A DNA stretch of 64,000 bases from Streptomyces sulfonofaciens (GCF_014656295.1 NZ_BNCD01000007.1:124001-188000), one strand, 5' to 3'. Shown: positions 35,265 to 43,457, numbered from the stretch's first letter. Translations and numbers: made by a program. Notes: generated by a model from the sequence alone, not told the origin.

Positions 35265-35294
35265 TTGGGCGAACGGCGGGCGACCGTGTAATGT
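35265..35294 (+). promoter_or_regulatory. Promoter of tRNA-Thr/tRNA-Met/rpmG unit
   Basis: TTGGGC (35265..35270), 18-base spacer, TAATGT (35289..35294), placing the start site just ahead of tRNA-Thr at 35306. Confidence 0.65.
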
Positions 35295-35305
35295 CTTCCT
35301 CGCTC

Positions 35306-35378
35306 GCCCCAATAGCTCAGTCGGCAGAGCGTCTCCATGGTAAGGAGAAGGTCAACGGTTCGATTCCGTTTTGGGGCT
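35306..35378 (+). tRNA. tRNA-Thr (GGT)
   Basis: 73 bases. Acceptor GCCCCAA pairs with TTGGGGC; anticodon loop ATGGTAA with GGT; T arm AACGG-TTCGATT-CCGTT. CCA not encoded. Confidence 0.95.
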
Positions 35379-35445
35379 CTGATGTGCAAGGCACCTCGGC
35401 GAGGTCGGGACTCTCGTCCTCGACCGGGGTCACCTCGCGCATCGC

Positions 35446-35518
35446 AGCGGTGTAGCTCAGTCGGTAGAGCAAGCGGCTCATAATCGCTGTGTCACCGGTT
35501 CAAGTCCGGTCACCGCTA
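35446..35518 (+). tRNA. tRNA-Met (CAT), elongator type
   Basis: 73 bases. Acceptor AGCGGTG pairs with CACCGCT; anticodon loop CTCATAA with CAT; T arm ACCGG-TTCAAGT-CCGGT. A perfect first acceptor pair (A-U) argues against initiator tRNA. Confidence 0.93.
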
Positions 35519-35618
35519 CTCTAAGTAGCCGATTGCGGGGTCGGTCCTTCGGTCGGCTACTCTTTCTGCGTTTGTTCAGTGCAATATCTATGTCCACCGT
35601 TCGTCAAGGAGCACTCAC

Positions 35619-35783
35619 GTGGCTGCCACCGACGTCCGCCCGAAGATCACGCTGGCCTGCGTGGAGTGCAAGGAGCGGAACTACATCACCAAGAAGAACC
35701 GGCGTAACGACCCGGATCGTCTGGAGATGAAGAAGTACTGCCCGCGCTGCAACTCCCACACGGCGCACCGCGAGACTCGCTAG
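35619..35783 (+). CDS. rpmG: 50S ribosomal protein L33, zinc-ribbon (C+) form
   Basis: A 54-residue ribosomal protein starting MAATDVRPKITLACVECKER and ending CPRCNSHTAHRETR. Four cysteines in two CxxC pairs (14/17 and 41/44) bind zinc, so this is the zinc-containing paralogue; streptomycetes also have Zur-controlled cysteine-less versions elsewhere. GTG at 35619 follows AAGGAG at seven bases. It sits behind tRNA-Thr and tRNA-Met and ahead of the MaoC pair, an order shared with mycobacteria. Confidence 0.95.
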   Translation: MAATDVRPKITLACVECKERNYITKKNRRNDPDRLEMKKYCPRCNSHTAHRETR

Positions 35784-35798
35784 CCAGGACTCGTTTTC

Positions 35799-35831
35799 GA
35801 GGCCGTCCCCCAGACTCACGGGGACGGCCTC
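35799..35831 (+). terminator. rpmG terminator
   Basis: 12-bp stem GAGGCCGTCCCC / GGGGACGGCCTC, nine-base loop, 15 bases after the rpmG stop, then GCGTCGTTT. Confidence 0.85.
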
Positions 35832-35878
35832 GCGTCGTTTGACGGGGGCGGACGGCACCGGCGGGCCCCTCGGGTCGG

Positions 35879-35940
35879 ACCGGGCAGGCCGGACCGTGAC
35901 CGGACAGGCCGGACCGTGACCGGACAGGCCGGACCGTGCG
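35879..35940. repeat. 20-bp tandem repeats CCGGACAGGCCGGACCGTGA
   Basis: Three near-identical copies and a degenerate fourth between rpmG and the first MaoC gene. No gene in this gap; the ribosome site of the MaoC gene follows. Confidence 0.85.
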
Positions 35941-36085
35941 GTTGGGACCGGGCAGGCCGGGCCTTGACCGGGCATGCCGGGGCGAGCGCGCCGGAGAAGC
36001 GGCGACCGGCAGGTGGCGGCCGCACGGGCCGGGCCGGGCGCAGGGCCGGCCAGTACGAACACATCAGAGCAGGAGGTGCCGGGCC

Positions 36086-36538
36086 ATGGCGCTCGACCAG
36101 TCCTTCGTGGGGCGGTCCTACCCGCCCACCGACCCCTATGAGGTCGGCCGGGAGAAGATCCGCGAGTTCGCACGGGCGGTCGGGGACGACAACCCCGTCT
36201 ACGCCGACACGGAGGCCGCCAAGGCGCTCGGCCACCCCGATGTGATCGCGCCGCCCACCTTCGTCTTCGCGATCACCTACAGGGCCGCGGGGCAGGTCGT
36301 CGAGGACCCCCAGCTCGGACTCGACTACAGCCGGGTGGTGCACGGCGACCAGAAGTTCTCGTACACCCGCCCGGTGCGCGCGGGCGACCGGCTCACCGTC
36401 ACCACCACCATCGAGTCGATCAAGTCGATGGCGGGCAACGACATCCTGGACATCCGCGGCGAGGTCCACGACGAGGCCGGTGAGCACGTGGTGACCGCCT
36501 GGACCAAGCTCGTGGCGCGCGGGCCCGAGGAGGCATGA
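36086..36538 (+). CDS. MaoC-like dehydratase, HadA-type subunit (FAS1-like hot dog)
   Basis: A 150-residue N-terminal-MaoC (FAS1_DH_region-like) hot-dog protein: SFVGRSYPPTDPYEVGREKI, REFARAVGDDNPVYADTEAA, GHPDVIAPPTFVFAITY and VVHGDQKFSYTRPVRAGDRL. This matches the HadA/HadC subunit that lacks the catalytic dyad in mycobacterial (3R)-hydroxyacyl-ACP dehydratase. AGGAGG lies nine bases before ATG 36086. The gene is four bases from the HadB-type partner, so a heterodimer is likely. In streptomycetes, which make no mycolic acids, the substrate is unclear. Confidence 0.88.
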   Translation: MALDQSFVGRSYPPTDPYEVGREKIREFARAVGDDNPVYADTEAAKALGHPDVIAPPTFVFAITYRAAGQVVEDPQLGLDYSRVVHGDQKFSYTRPVRAGDRLTVTTTIESIKSMAGNDILDIRGEVHDEAGEHVVTAWTKLVARGPEEA

Positions 36539-36542
36539 CCCG

Positions 36543-37007
36543 ATGACCGAGCAGACGGCACCGACGGCGCCGCGCCCCACCCACCGGCGGCCCGCCTACG
36601 ACACGACCGAGGTGGGCACCGAGCTGCCCGCCCGCACCTTCCCGGTGACCAGGGAGACGCTCGTGCGGTACGCGGGAGCCTCCGGGGACTTCAACCCGAT
36701 CCACTGGAGCGAGCGGTTCGCCAAGGGCGTCGGTCTGGAGAACGTCATCGCGCACGGCATGTTCACCATGGCCGAAGCGGCGCGCGTGGTCACCGACTGG
36801 GCCGGAGACCCGGGCGCGGTCGTCGAGTACGGCGTCCGCTTCACCCGGCAGGTCGTGGTCCCCGACGACGACGAAGGGGCCCTGATCGAGGTCGCGGGCA
36901 AGGTCGCCGCCAAGCTCGACGACGAGAAGGTCCGCGTCGACCTCACCGTCACCTGCGACGGCAAGAAGGTCCTCGGCATGGCGCGCGCGGTCGTACGGCT
37001 GGGCTGA
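36543..37007 (+). CDS. MaoC-like dehydratase, HadB-type catalytic subunit
   Basis: A 154-residue hot-dog protein bearing the R-hydratase catalytic motif: YAGASGDFNPIHWSERFAKG supplies the Asp-x5-His dyad (D...NPIHW), and ENVIAHGMFTMAEAARVVTD is the substrate-tunnel helix. It should dehydrate 3-hydroxyacyl chains on ACP or CoA together with the preceding HadA-type subunit. ATG at 36543 is four bases past the previous stop. A very stable hairpin follows the gene. Confidence 0.9.
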   Translation: MTEQTAPTAPRPTHRRPAYDTTEVGTELPARTFPVTRETLVRYAGASGDFNPIHWSERFAKGVGLENVIAHGMFTMAEAARVVTDWAGDPGAVVEYGVRFTRQVVVPDDDEGALIEVAGKVAAKLDDEKVRVDLTVTCDGKKVLGMARAVVRLG

Positions 37008-37062
37008 GCCGGCGGGGCCACGCGTCGGAACCCTTGGCCGTCAGGCCACACAGGACGCGAAG

Positions 37063-37096
37063 GCAAGGGGCGCCCTCATGTGAGGGCGCCCCTTGC
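37063..37096 (+). terminator. Terminator of the HadA/HadB-like pair
   Basis: 16-bp perfect stem GCAAGGGGCGCCCTCA and complement separated by two bases, 55 bases after the stop codon. Confidence 0.85.
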
Positions 37097-37199
37097 GGCA
37101 CTCCCAAGGGCGACGTCCTCGCCGCTCCACCATCCCCCGCACACTCCGGTGCCCCGGGGCGCACGCTCCAGCACCCGGGCGCACACCCCGGCGCCACGG

Positions 37200-37460
37200 G
37201 CGGCGTCCCGCCCCGGGGCCTGCGTCCTGTCGGGCGGCAGCCTGCCCCGTGGTCTGCGCCCCATCGGGCGGCGTCCTGTCCGCACCTGCGTCCCATTGGG
37301 CGGCGTCTGCTCGGGGCCTGCCTCGTATCGGGCGGCGGTGCCCGGGCCTGCGTCCTGTCAGGCGGCAGCCTGCCCCGGGGTCTGCGTCCCATCGTGCGGC
37401 GTCCTGTCCGCACCCGCGTCCCATCGGGTGGCGACCCGTCCGGACCCGCGTCCCACCGGC
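37200..37460. repeat. Degenerate ~30-bp repeats before murB
   Basis: Recurring CATCGGGCGGCGTCCTGTCC and CCTGCGTCC words, seven or more imperfect copies. The 640-base gap 37008..37647 has otherwise only the terminator, a GGGCCGGGCCGG run and the murB promoter; no gene. Confidence 0.7.
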
Positions 37461-37634
37461 GCCGCGGGCGCCACGCACGCGTGGCACGTCCTACTGGGCC
37501 GGGCCGGGCCGGGGCAGGTCGGCCAGGTCGGGCCGGCCTGCTCATCGCACGCCTGCCGTCCGGGCCGGCTACCGGATCGGGCCCGCGCGCCCACCCGGCT
37601 GCCGTCCGGGCCGTGCGCCGCGCACGCCGCCCCG

Positions 37635-37648
37635 TACGCTTTTGAACG
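37635..37648 (+). promoter_or_regulatory. murB -10 box, leaderless start
   Basis: TACGCT at 37635..37640 lies seven bases before the murB GTG, so the transcript probably begins at the start codon; no ribosome-binding site is present. Confidence 0.55.
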
Positions 37649-38709
37649 TGCACGAACTCCACGACGCCCCGCTCGCCCCCCTCACCACCTTCCGGCTCGG
37701 TGGTCCGGCCACCCGGCTGATCACCGCGACCACGGAGGCCGAGCTGATCGCCGCGGTCCGCGCGGCCGACGCCGAGGGCGGCCCGCTGCTGCTCATCGGC
37801 GGCGGCAGCAACCTCGTGATCGCGGACGACGGCTTCGCCGGTACCGCCCTGCACATCGCCACCACCGGCTTCGAGCTGGACGGCACCGCGCTGGAGGTCG
37901 CGGCCGGCGAGATCTGGACGGATGCGGTCGCGCAGAGCGTGGAGAAGGGGCTCGCCGGAATCGAGTGCCTGGCGGGCGTCCCCGGCTCCGCGGGCGCCAC
38001 ACCGATCCAGAACGTCGGCGCGTACGGCCAGGAGGTCTCCTCGACCGTCACCGAAGTGATCGCCTACGACCGCAAGGTGGGCGAGACGGTGACGATCCCG
38101 AACGCCGCGTGCGCTTTCTCCTACCGGCACAGCCGCTTCAAGGCCGAACCCGAGCGCTTCGTGGTGCTGCGGGTGCGCTTCCGGCTGGAGGACGCCGACG
38201 GTCTCTCCGCGCCGGTGCGCTACGCCGAGACGGCCCGGGCACTGGGCGTGCGGGTGGGGGAGCGGGCGCCGCTGGCCCAGGTCCGCGAGACGGTGCTGAA
38301 GCTGCGCGCGGGCAAGGGCATGGTGCTCGACCCCGACGACCACGACACCTGGTCGGCCGGGTCGTTCTTCACCAATCCCGTCCTCACCGACGAGGAGTTC
38401 GCCGCGTTCCACGCGCGCGTGGTGGAGCGGCTCGGCCCCGATGCGGCACCGCCCGCCTACCCGGAGGGAGAGGGGCGCACGAAGACCTCCGCCGCCTGGC
38501 TGATCGACAAGGCCGGCTTCGGCAAGGGGTACGGGCCCGGCTCGGGCCGGGTCTCCATCTCCACCAAGCACACCCTGGCGCTGACCAACCGCGGTGGTGC
38601 CAGGACGGCCGAACTGCTGGCGCTGGCCAGGGAGGTCGTGGCCGGGGTCCAGGAGACCTTCGGGGTACGGCTGGTCAACGAGCCGGTCACCGTGGGGTGC
38701 GAGCTCTGA
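37648..38709 (+). CDS. murB: UDP-N-acetylmuramate dehydrogenase
   Basis: A 353-residue FAD enzyme that reduces UDP-GlcNAc-enolpyruvate to UDP-MurNAc with NADPH in peptidoglycan synthesis. Motifs: APLTTFRLGGPA, FAD loop PLLLIGGGSNLVIADDGFAG, CLAGVPGSAGATPIQNVGAYG, CAFSYRHSRFKAE and SAGSFFTNPVLTDEEF (catalytic Ser), with a C-terminal AWLIDKAGFGKGYG and STKHTLALTNRG. Type I MurB layout. GTG at 37648 is leaderless. Flanked by repeat-rich spacers and the SDR gene on the other strand. Confidence 0.95.
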   Translation: MHELHDAPLAPLTTFRLGGPATRLITATTEAELIAAVRAADAEGGPLLLIGGGSNLVIADDGFAGTALHIATTGFELDGTALEVAAGEIWTDAVAQSVEKGLAGIECLAGVPGSAGATPIQNVGAYGQEVSSTVTEVIAYDRKVGETVTIPNAACAFSYRHSRFKAEPERFVVLRVRFRLEDADGLSAPVRYAETARALGVRVGERAPLAQVRETVLKLRAGKGMVLDPDDHDTWSAGSFFTNPVLTDEEFAAFHARVVERLGPDAAPPAYPEGEGRTKTSAAWLIDKAGFGKGYGPGSGRVSISTKHTLALTNRGGARTAELLALAREVVAGVQETFGVRLVNEPVTVGCEL

Positions 38710-38901
38710 GCCGGTCACCGGCCACCGGCCACCGGCCACCAACCACCGGCCGCCGTTCGGCCATCGGTCTGCCACCGCCCGTCGGCCTCCGGCCCACCGT
38801 CGGCACAGCGGCCCCCGGCAAGGCGAGCGTCCGGAACGCGGACGTCGGCAAAGCAGACGTCAGCAGGCGGCCGTCGCCGACGCGCCCGGCGGCGGGGGCC
38901 G

Positions 38902-39540
38902 TCAGTACGCCACACCGACGCCCCGCCGCACCGTCGCCGGGTCGGACAGGGCCGTCAGCATCGCGTGGGCGACATCGGGACGGCCGATGGTGCGGCCCCT
39001 GCGCGGGGTGCCGCCGACGACCGTGCGGTAGACGCCGGTGAGCGGCTTGTCGGTGAGTTTCGGGGGGCGTACCGACGTCCAGTCCGTCGCACTCTCGGCG
39101 AGCGCGCGCTCCATGGCGGCCAGATCGGCGTAGACATCCCTGAGGAACGCCTTCACCAGGGAGATCATCGCGCGGTCGACGAACGGCTCGGGGGCCCCGG
39201 TGGGCCGGGGGCCCACCGGGGCCCCCGAGACCACCACCAGGCGGCGCACGCCCTCCGCCGCCATCGCCGCAAGCACCGTACGCGTCAGCTCCGCGGCGAT
39301 CCCGGCATCGCCCCGGGTGCGCGCGCCCAGCCCGGACAGCACGGCCTCGCGCCCGGCGACCGCGGGCCGCACCGCCTCGGGGTCCCGCAGATCGGCACGG
39401 AACACCTCCAGAGCGTCCCCCCGCACCGTCAGCCGGGCAGGGTCCCGCACCACGGCCGTCACCTCGTGGCCCGTGGCCAGGGCCTGCCGGACGATCTCCC
39501 GGCCGATGCCGCCGGTCGCGCCGAACACCGTGAGCTTCAT
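38902..39540 (-). CDS. NAD(P)H-binding atypical SDR (NmrA-like)
   Basis: A 212-residue Rossmann protein starting MKLTVFGATGGIGREIVRQA with a perfect GxTGxxG loop, then VTAVVRDPARLTVRGDALEV, VLSGLGARTRGDAG, RRLVVVSGAPVGPR and SATDWTSVRPPKLTDKPLTG. Substrate unknown; relatives reduce quinones or flavins or act as regulators. It is transcribed away from a TetR gene, with palindromic operators in the 99-base gap, so it is very likely repressed by that TetR protein. A perfect 18-bp hairpin lies within the coding sequence. Confidence 0.85.
   Translation of the reverse strand: MKLTVFGATGGIGREIVRQALATGHEVTAVVRDPARLTVRGDALEVFRADLRDPEAVRPAVAGREAVLSGLGARTRGDAGIAAELTRTVLAAMAAEGVRRLVVVSGAPVGPRPTGAPEPFVDRAMISLVKAFLRDVYADLAAMERALAESATDWTSVRPPKLTDKPLTGVYRTVVGGTPRRGRTIGRPDVAHAMLTALSDPATVRRGVGVAY
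39189..39227. repeat. Perfect intragenic 18-bp inverted repeat
   Basis: CGGGGGCCCCGGTGGGCC at 39189..39206 and its exact complement at 39210..39227, three-base loop, inside the SDR gene (encoding SGAPVGPRPTGAPEP). Confidence 0.9.
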
Positions 39541-39556
39541 GGCACCCTCCTTCGGG

Positions 39557-39601
39557 GTGGGTAAGTGTTCACTCACCACTAGGGTGAGTAAGTACTCACC
39601 C
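39557..39601. promoter_or_regulatory. Two TetR-type operators between SDR and tetR
   Basis: A perfect 9-2-9 palindrome GGGTGAGTA-AG-TACTCACCC at 39582..39601 and an imperfect copy GGTGGGTAAGTGTTCACTCACC at 39557..39578. Both lie in the divergent spacer, ideal for shared autoregulation. Confidence 0.8.
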
Positions 39602-39639
39602 ACCAGTCAAGCCGCTCCGGCGGTGATTCGGGAGCGCCC

Positions 39640-40236
39640 ATGCAGCCGAGGCCCGCCAGGCAGCGCATTCTTGACGCCGCCCACGAACTCATGCTGACCG
39701 TCGGTCTCGCCCGTACCACCACGAAGGAGATCGCGCGGGCCGCCGGTTGCTCGGAGGCCGCGCTGTACAAGCACTTCGCCGCGAAGGAGGAGCTGTTCAT
39801 CAGCGTCCTCAAGGAACGCCTTCCGCAGCTCGGCACACTGCTCGACGAGCTGACCGCAGGACCTGGGGAGGGCAGCCTGGAGGCGAACCTCACCGAGATC
39901 GCGCGCCGGGCCGCCCTCTTCTACGAGCAGAGCTTCCCGATCGCCGCCTCGCTGTACGCGGAGGTGCAGCTCAAGCGCCGCCACGACGACGCGCTCAGGG
40001 AACTCGGCAGCGGCCCGCACCGCCCGATCGAGGGTCTGGCCGCGTATCTGCGGGCGGAGCAGGAGGTGGGCCGGGTCAGGCCGGGCGCCGACACCTTCGC
40101 CGCCGCCTCGCTGCTCCTGGGCGCCTGCTCCCAGCGGGCCTACGCCTTCGACATGACCGAGGCGGGGCGCCCGCCGCAGTCCCTCGACGAGTTCGCCGCC
40201 GCGGTCGCCCGCACCCTTGTGGAGGGCATCGCCTAG
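39640..40236 (+). CDS. TetR/AcrR-family transcriptional regulator
   Basis: A 198-residue repressor. The N-terminal helix-turn-helix reads RQRILDAAHELMLTVGLART, TKEIARAAGCSEAALYKHFA and KEELFISVLKERL, a textbook TetR DNA-binding domain (residues ~7-52). The ligand domain is alpha-helical with no recognised ligand. It most likely binds the GTGAGTA palindromes upstream, controlling itself and the divergent SDR gene. ATG at 39640 fits the domain; no strong ribosome site is seen. Confidence 0.9.
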   Translation: MQPRPARQRILDAAHELMLTVGLARTTTKEIARAAGCSEAALYKHFAAKEELFISVLKERLPQLGTLLDELTAGPGEGSLEANLTEIARRAALFYEQSFPIAASLYAEVQLKRRHDDALRELGSGPHRPIEGLAAYLRAEQEVGRVRPGADTFAAASLLLGACSQRAYAFDMTEAGRPPQSLDEFAAAVARTLVEGIA

Positions 40237-40250
40237 GCGCGGATCCCACC

Positions 40251-40340
40251 GGTCCTGCTGGTACTGCCGGACCTGCTGGTACTGCCGGACCTGCTGGTAC
40301 TGCCGGTCCTGCTGGTACTGCCGGACCTGCTGTCGTGCCG
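40251..40340. repeat. Five 18-bp tandem repeats GGWCCTGCTGGTACTGCC
   Basis: Units alternate GGTCCTGCTGGTACTGCC and GGACCTGCTGGTACTGCC; the fifth is degenerate. They lie between the convergent tetR and adenosine deaminase genes. No spacer structure, so not CRISPR. Confidence 0.9.
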
Positions 40341-40349
40341 GTCCGGTTG

Positions 40350-40435
40350 CCCTGCCGTCCGTCCCGTCCTGCCGTCCTGCCGTCCGTCCCGTCCTGCCGT
40401 CCTGCCGTCCGTCCCGTCCTGTCGTCCGTCCCGAC
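40350..40435. repeat. ~25-bp tandem repeats CCTGCCGTCCGTCCCGTCC
   Basis: Three and a half copies following directly on the 18-bp array. Confidence 0.85.
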
Positions 40436-40466
40436 CCTCCCGGCCGTCCAGGGCCGGCCGGCGTGG

Positions 40467-41489
40467 TCAGTCCGCGAGCCAGGCGTCGACGCCCGCGAGC
40501 AGTTTCTCGCGCACGTCGTCGGGCGCCGCCGAGGCCCGGATGGACTGGCGGGCCAGCTCGGCCAGCTCCGCGTCGCCGAACCCGTGGTGCCGCCGTGCGA
40601 TCTCGTACTGGGCGGCCAGCCGGGCCCCGAACAGCAGCGGGTCGTCCGCGCCCAGCGCCATCGGTACCCCGGCCTCGTAGAGCTGCCGCAGCGGGACGTC
40701 CTCCGGCTTCTCGTACACCCCGAGGGCCACGTTGGAGGCCGGGCAGACCTCGCAGGTCACTCCGCGCGCCGCGAGCCGCCGCACCAGGTCCGGGTCCTCC
40801 GCTGCCCGCACACCGTGGCCGATCCTCGCGGCGCGCAGGTCGTCCAGGCAGTCGCGCACCGAATCGGGGCCGGTCAGCTCGCCGCCGTGCGGCACCGACA
40901 GCAGCCCGCCCTCCCGCGCGATCGCGAAGGCACGGTCGAAGTCCCTGGCCATGCCCCGCCGCTCGTCGTTGGAGAGCCCGAAACCGACGATGCCGCGGTC
41001 GGCGTAGCGGACCGCGAGCCGCGCCAGGGTGCGGGCGTCCAGCGGGTGCCTCATGCGGTTGGCGGCCACCAGCACGCGCATGCCGAGGCCCGTCTCGCGC
41101 GAGGCCGTGTCCACCGCGTCCAGGATGATCTCCAGCGCAGGCGAGAGCCCGCCGAGCCGGGGCGCGTACGAGGTGGGGTCCACCTGGATCTCCAACCATC
41201 CGCTGCCGTCCCGCAGGTCCTCCTCGGCAGCCTCGCGCACCAGCCGCTGGATGTCCTCCGGCGCTCTGAGACAGGCGCGTGCCGCGTCGTACAGGCGCTG
41301 GAAGCGGAACCAGCCGCGCTCGTCCGTCGCACGCAGCTTCGGGGGCTCGCCCCCGGTCAGCGCGTCGGGCAGGCGGACCCCGTATTTGTCGGCGAGCTCC
41401 AGCAGCGTCGTGGGCCGCATCGACCCGGTGAAGTGCAGGTGCAGATGGGCCTTGGGAAGCTCGCTTACGTCACGTACTCCTCGCTCCAT
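40467..41489 (-). CDS. add: Adenosine deaminase
   Basis: A 340-residue zinc hydrolase converting adenosine to inosine in purine salvage. All catalytic elements are present: ELPKAHLHLHFTGSMRP (first HxH), SVPHGGELTGPDSV (HGGE with catalytic Glu), ARIGHGVRAAEDPDLV, CEVCPASNVALGV and MALGADDPLLFG (Asp pair). The usual HLHLDG is HLHFTGS here, a variant common in actinobacterial ADA-like enzymes, so substrate range could differ. ATG at 41489 gives the normal short N-terminus. Convergent with tetR across the repeat arrays. Confidence 0.9.
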   Translation of the reverse strand: MERGVRDVSELPKAHLHLHFTGSMRPTTLLELADKYGVRLPDALTGGEPPKLRATDERGWFRFQRLYDAARACLRAPEDIQRLVREAAEEDLRDGSGWLEIQVDPTSYAPRLGGLSPALEIILDAVDTASRETGLGMRVLVAANRMRHPLDARTLARLAVRYADRGIVGFGLSNDERRGMARDFDRAFAIAREGGLLSVPHGGELTGPDSVRDCLDDLRAARIGHGVRAAEDPDLVRRLAARGVTCEVCPASNVALGVYEKPEDVPLRQLYEAGVPMALGADDPLLFGARLAAQYEIARRHHGFGDAELAELARQSIRASAAPDDVREKLLAGVDAWLAD

Positions 41490-41685
41490 TCAAGGATCTT
41501 GCCGTATCCGGAGCCGGCGGCGGTAGCCGGATTGCCTGTTCGGGTCCTTGCCCGGACGGATGAGCCGCCCGCTCCCGCCCGCTGCCGCCCGGCGGCGCGG
41601 GCCGCGCAGCAGGCCGGCGGGGGCGCGGCGGAGTCCGCCCGCGGGCCGCGGCCGGGCCGGAAACCCAGGGGCCGGGAAAGCGGAA

Positions 41686-41719
41686 CGGGCCGTCTCCCGG
41701 ACTGACGGGAGACGGCCCG
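41686..41719 (-). terminator. Terminator downstream of the aminotransferase gene
   Basis: 14-bp stem CGGGCCGTCTCCCG / CGGGAGACGGCCCG, six-base loop. The right arm is duplicated at 41724..41737, so two alternative stems can form. It fills most of the 300-base gap to the adenosine deaminase gene. Confidence 0.75.
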
Positions 41720-41789
41720 CTGACGGGAGACGGCCCGTACGCGCGCGCGTGCGTGGCGCACGACGGCCGTGGGCGGCGCCGCGGGCGGC

Positions 41790-43025
41790 TCAGTCCCTGG
41801 CCTCCGCAAGCAGCTTCTGGAGCCGGGACACGCCCTCCACCAGGTCCTCGTCGCCGAGCGCGTAGGAGAGGCGGAGGTAGCCGGGCGTGCCGAACGCCTC
41901 ACCGGGGACCACCGCCACCTCGGCCTCCTCCAGGATGAGCGCGGCCAGCTCGACCGTGTCCTCCGGCCGCCTGCCGCGGATCTCCTTGCCCAGGAGGCCC
42001 TTCACCGAGGGGTACACGTAGAAGGCGCCCTCGGGCTCCGGGCAGACCACGCCGTCGATCTCGCCCAGCATCCGCACGATCGTCCTGCGCCGCCGGTCGA
42101 AGGCCTCCCGCATCTCCGCGACGGCCGCCAGGTCGCCGGAGATCGCGGCGAGCGCGGCCACCTGGGAGACGTTCGCCACGTTCGAGGTCGCGTGCGACTG
42201 CAGGTTGGTCGCGGCCTTGACGACGTCCTTGGGGCCGATGATCCAGCCCACCCGCCAACCGGTCATGGCGTACGTCTTCGCGACGCCGTTCACGACGATG
42301 CACCGCTCGCGCAGCTCGGGGATGACCGCGGGCAGCGAGGTGGAGGTCACGTCGCCGTAGACCAGGTGCTCGTAGATCTCGTCGGTGAGCACCCACAGGC
42401 CGTGCTCGACGGCCCAGTGGCCGATCGCCTCGGTCTCGGACTCGCTGTAGACGGCCCCCGTCGGGTTGGACGGCGACACGAAGAGCACCACCTTCGTACG
42501 CTCCGTGCGCGCCGCCTCCAACTGCTCCACCGTGACCCGGTAGCCCGTGGACTCGTCCGCGACGACCTCCACCGGCACCCCGCCCGCGAGCCGGATCGAC
42601 TCCGGGTAGGTCGTCCAGTACGGCGCCGGGACGATGACCTCGTCGCCCGGGTCGAGGATCGCGGCGAACGCCTCGTAGATCGCCTGCTTGCCGCCGTTGG
42701 TGACCAGCACCTGGGACGGGTCCACCTCGTAGCCCGAGTCGCGCAGCGTCTTCGCGGCGATGGCGGCCTTGAGCTCGGGGAGGCCGCCGGCCGGGGTGTA
42801 GCGGTGGTACTTCGGGTTCTTGCAGGCCTCGACGGCTGCCTCGACGATGTAGTCCGGGGTCGGGAAGTCGGGCTCGCCGGCCCCGAAGCCGATCACCGGG
42901 CGCCCGGCGGCCTTGAGGGCCTTGGCCTTGGCGTCGACGGCGAGGGTCGCGGACTCGGAGATCGATCCGACCCGGGCGGAGACCCGGCGTGCGGTGGGCT
43001 CGGAGGATGGGGTTGCAGCGCTCAT
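41790..43025 (-). CDS. Class I/II pyridoxal-phosphate aminotransferase (aspartate aminotransferase-like)
   Basis: A 411-residue aminotransferase of the Ib/AspC type. PLP lysine lies in VVNGVAKTYAMTGWRVGWI; other contacts are GAGEPDFPTPDYI, KYHRYTPAGGLPELKAAIA, NGGKQAIYEAFAA, FVSPSNPTGAVYS and VLTDEIYEHLVYGD. It should transfer amino groups between aspartate and 2-oxoglutarate; prephenate activity is possible for this subgroup. ATG at 43025 is chosen, with ATG at 43034 as alternative; neither has a strong ribosome site. Divergent from tRNA-Trp/secE. Confidence 0.92.
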   Translation of the reverse strand: MSAATPSSEPTARRVSARVGSISESATLAVDAKAKALKAAGRPVIGFGAGEPDFPTPDYIVEAAVEACKNPKYHRYTPAGGLPELKAAIAAKTLRDSGYEVDPSQVLVTNGGKQAIYEAFAAILDPGDEVIVPAPYWTTYPESIRLAGGVPVEVVADESTGYRVTVEQLEAARTERTKVVLFVSPSNPTGAVYSESETEAIGHWAVEHGLWVLTDEIYEHLVYGDVTSTSLPAVIPELRERCIVVNGVAKTYAMTGWRVGWIIGPKDVVKAATNLQSHATSNVANVSQVAALAAISGDLAAVAEMREAFDRRRRTIVRMLGEIDGVVCPEPEGAFYVYPSVKGLLGKEIRGRRPEDTVELAALILEEAEVAVVPGEAFGTPGYLRLSYALGDEDLVEGVSRLQKLLAEARD

Positions 43026-43275
43026 ACGCCCCATCGTTCCAGACCTGAAACGTCCTGGGCACACGGGTTTCACGATGCGCACATCCGGGCAGGGCGGCTT
43101 CGCAGCGGGTCCCCGGCGGCCGTCACCCGCGCCCGTCTCTGCTTTCCGTCTCTGCTTTCTGTTCGACGTCGGCCCCGGGACCACGTACACTCACCAGTCG
43201 TTGGCTCTCGACGCCGTCCGTCCGGTGCACTCGGTGCACCCGGGTGGATGCGGTACGTTGGGGGACGCAGCACAA

Positions 43276-43348
43276 AGGGTCGTAGCTCAATTGGTAGAGC
43301 ACTGGTCTCCAAAACCAGCGGTTGCGGGTTCGAGTCCCTCCGGCCCTG
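43276..43348 (+). tRNA. tRNA-Trp (CCA)
   Basis: 73 bases. Acceptor AGGGTCG pairs with CGGCCCT (one G-U); anticodon stem CTGGT/ACCAG around CTCCAAA with anticodon CCA. Located just before secE, as in other actinobacteria. Confidence 0.95.
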
Positions 43349-43457
43349 CTAGCACAGATCCCGCAAGGGGTATGTGGGCAGTACGTACCGCAGAAGCACC
43401 GCCGTGCGGCTCCACCGGGCGCGGCACGGCCACGACCCGGGAATCAGGTGAGGAAGA

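Noticed and set aside
28025..35300. Intact SLP1-like element or prophage
   Set aside because: No replication, transfer, excisionase or full integrase gene; only a C-terminal integrase fragment and unrelated chromosomal-type genes.
40251..40435. CRISPR array
   Set aside because: Repeats are directly contiguous with no unique spacers, and no cas genes are present.
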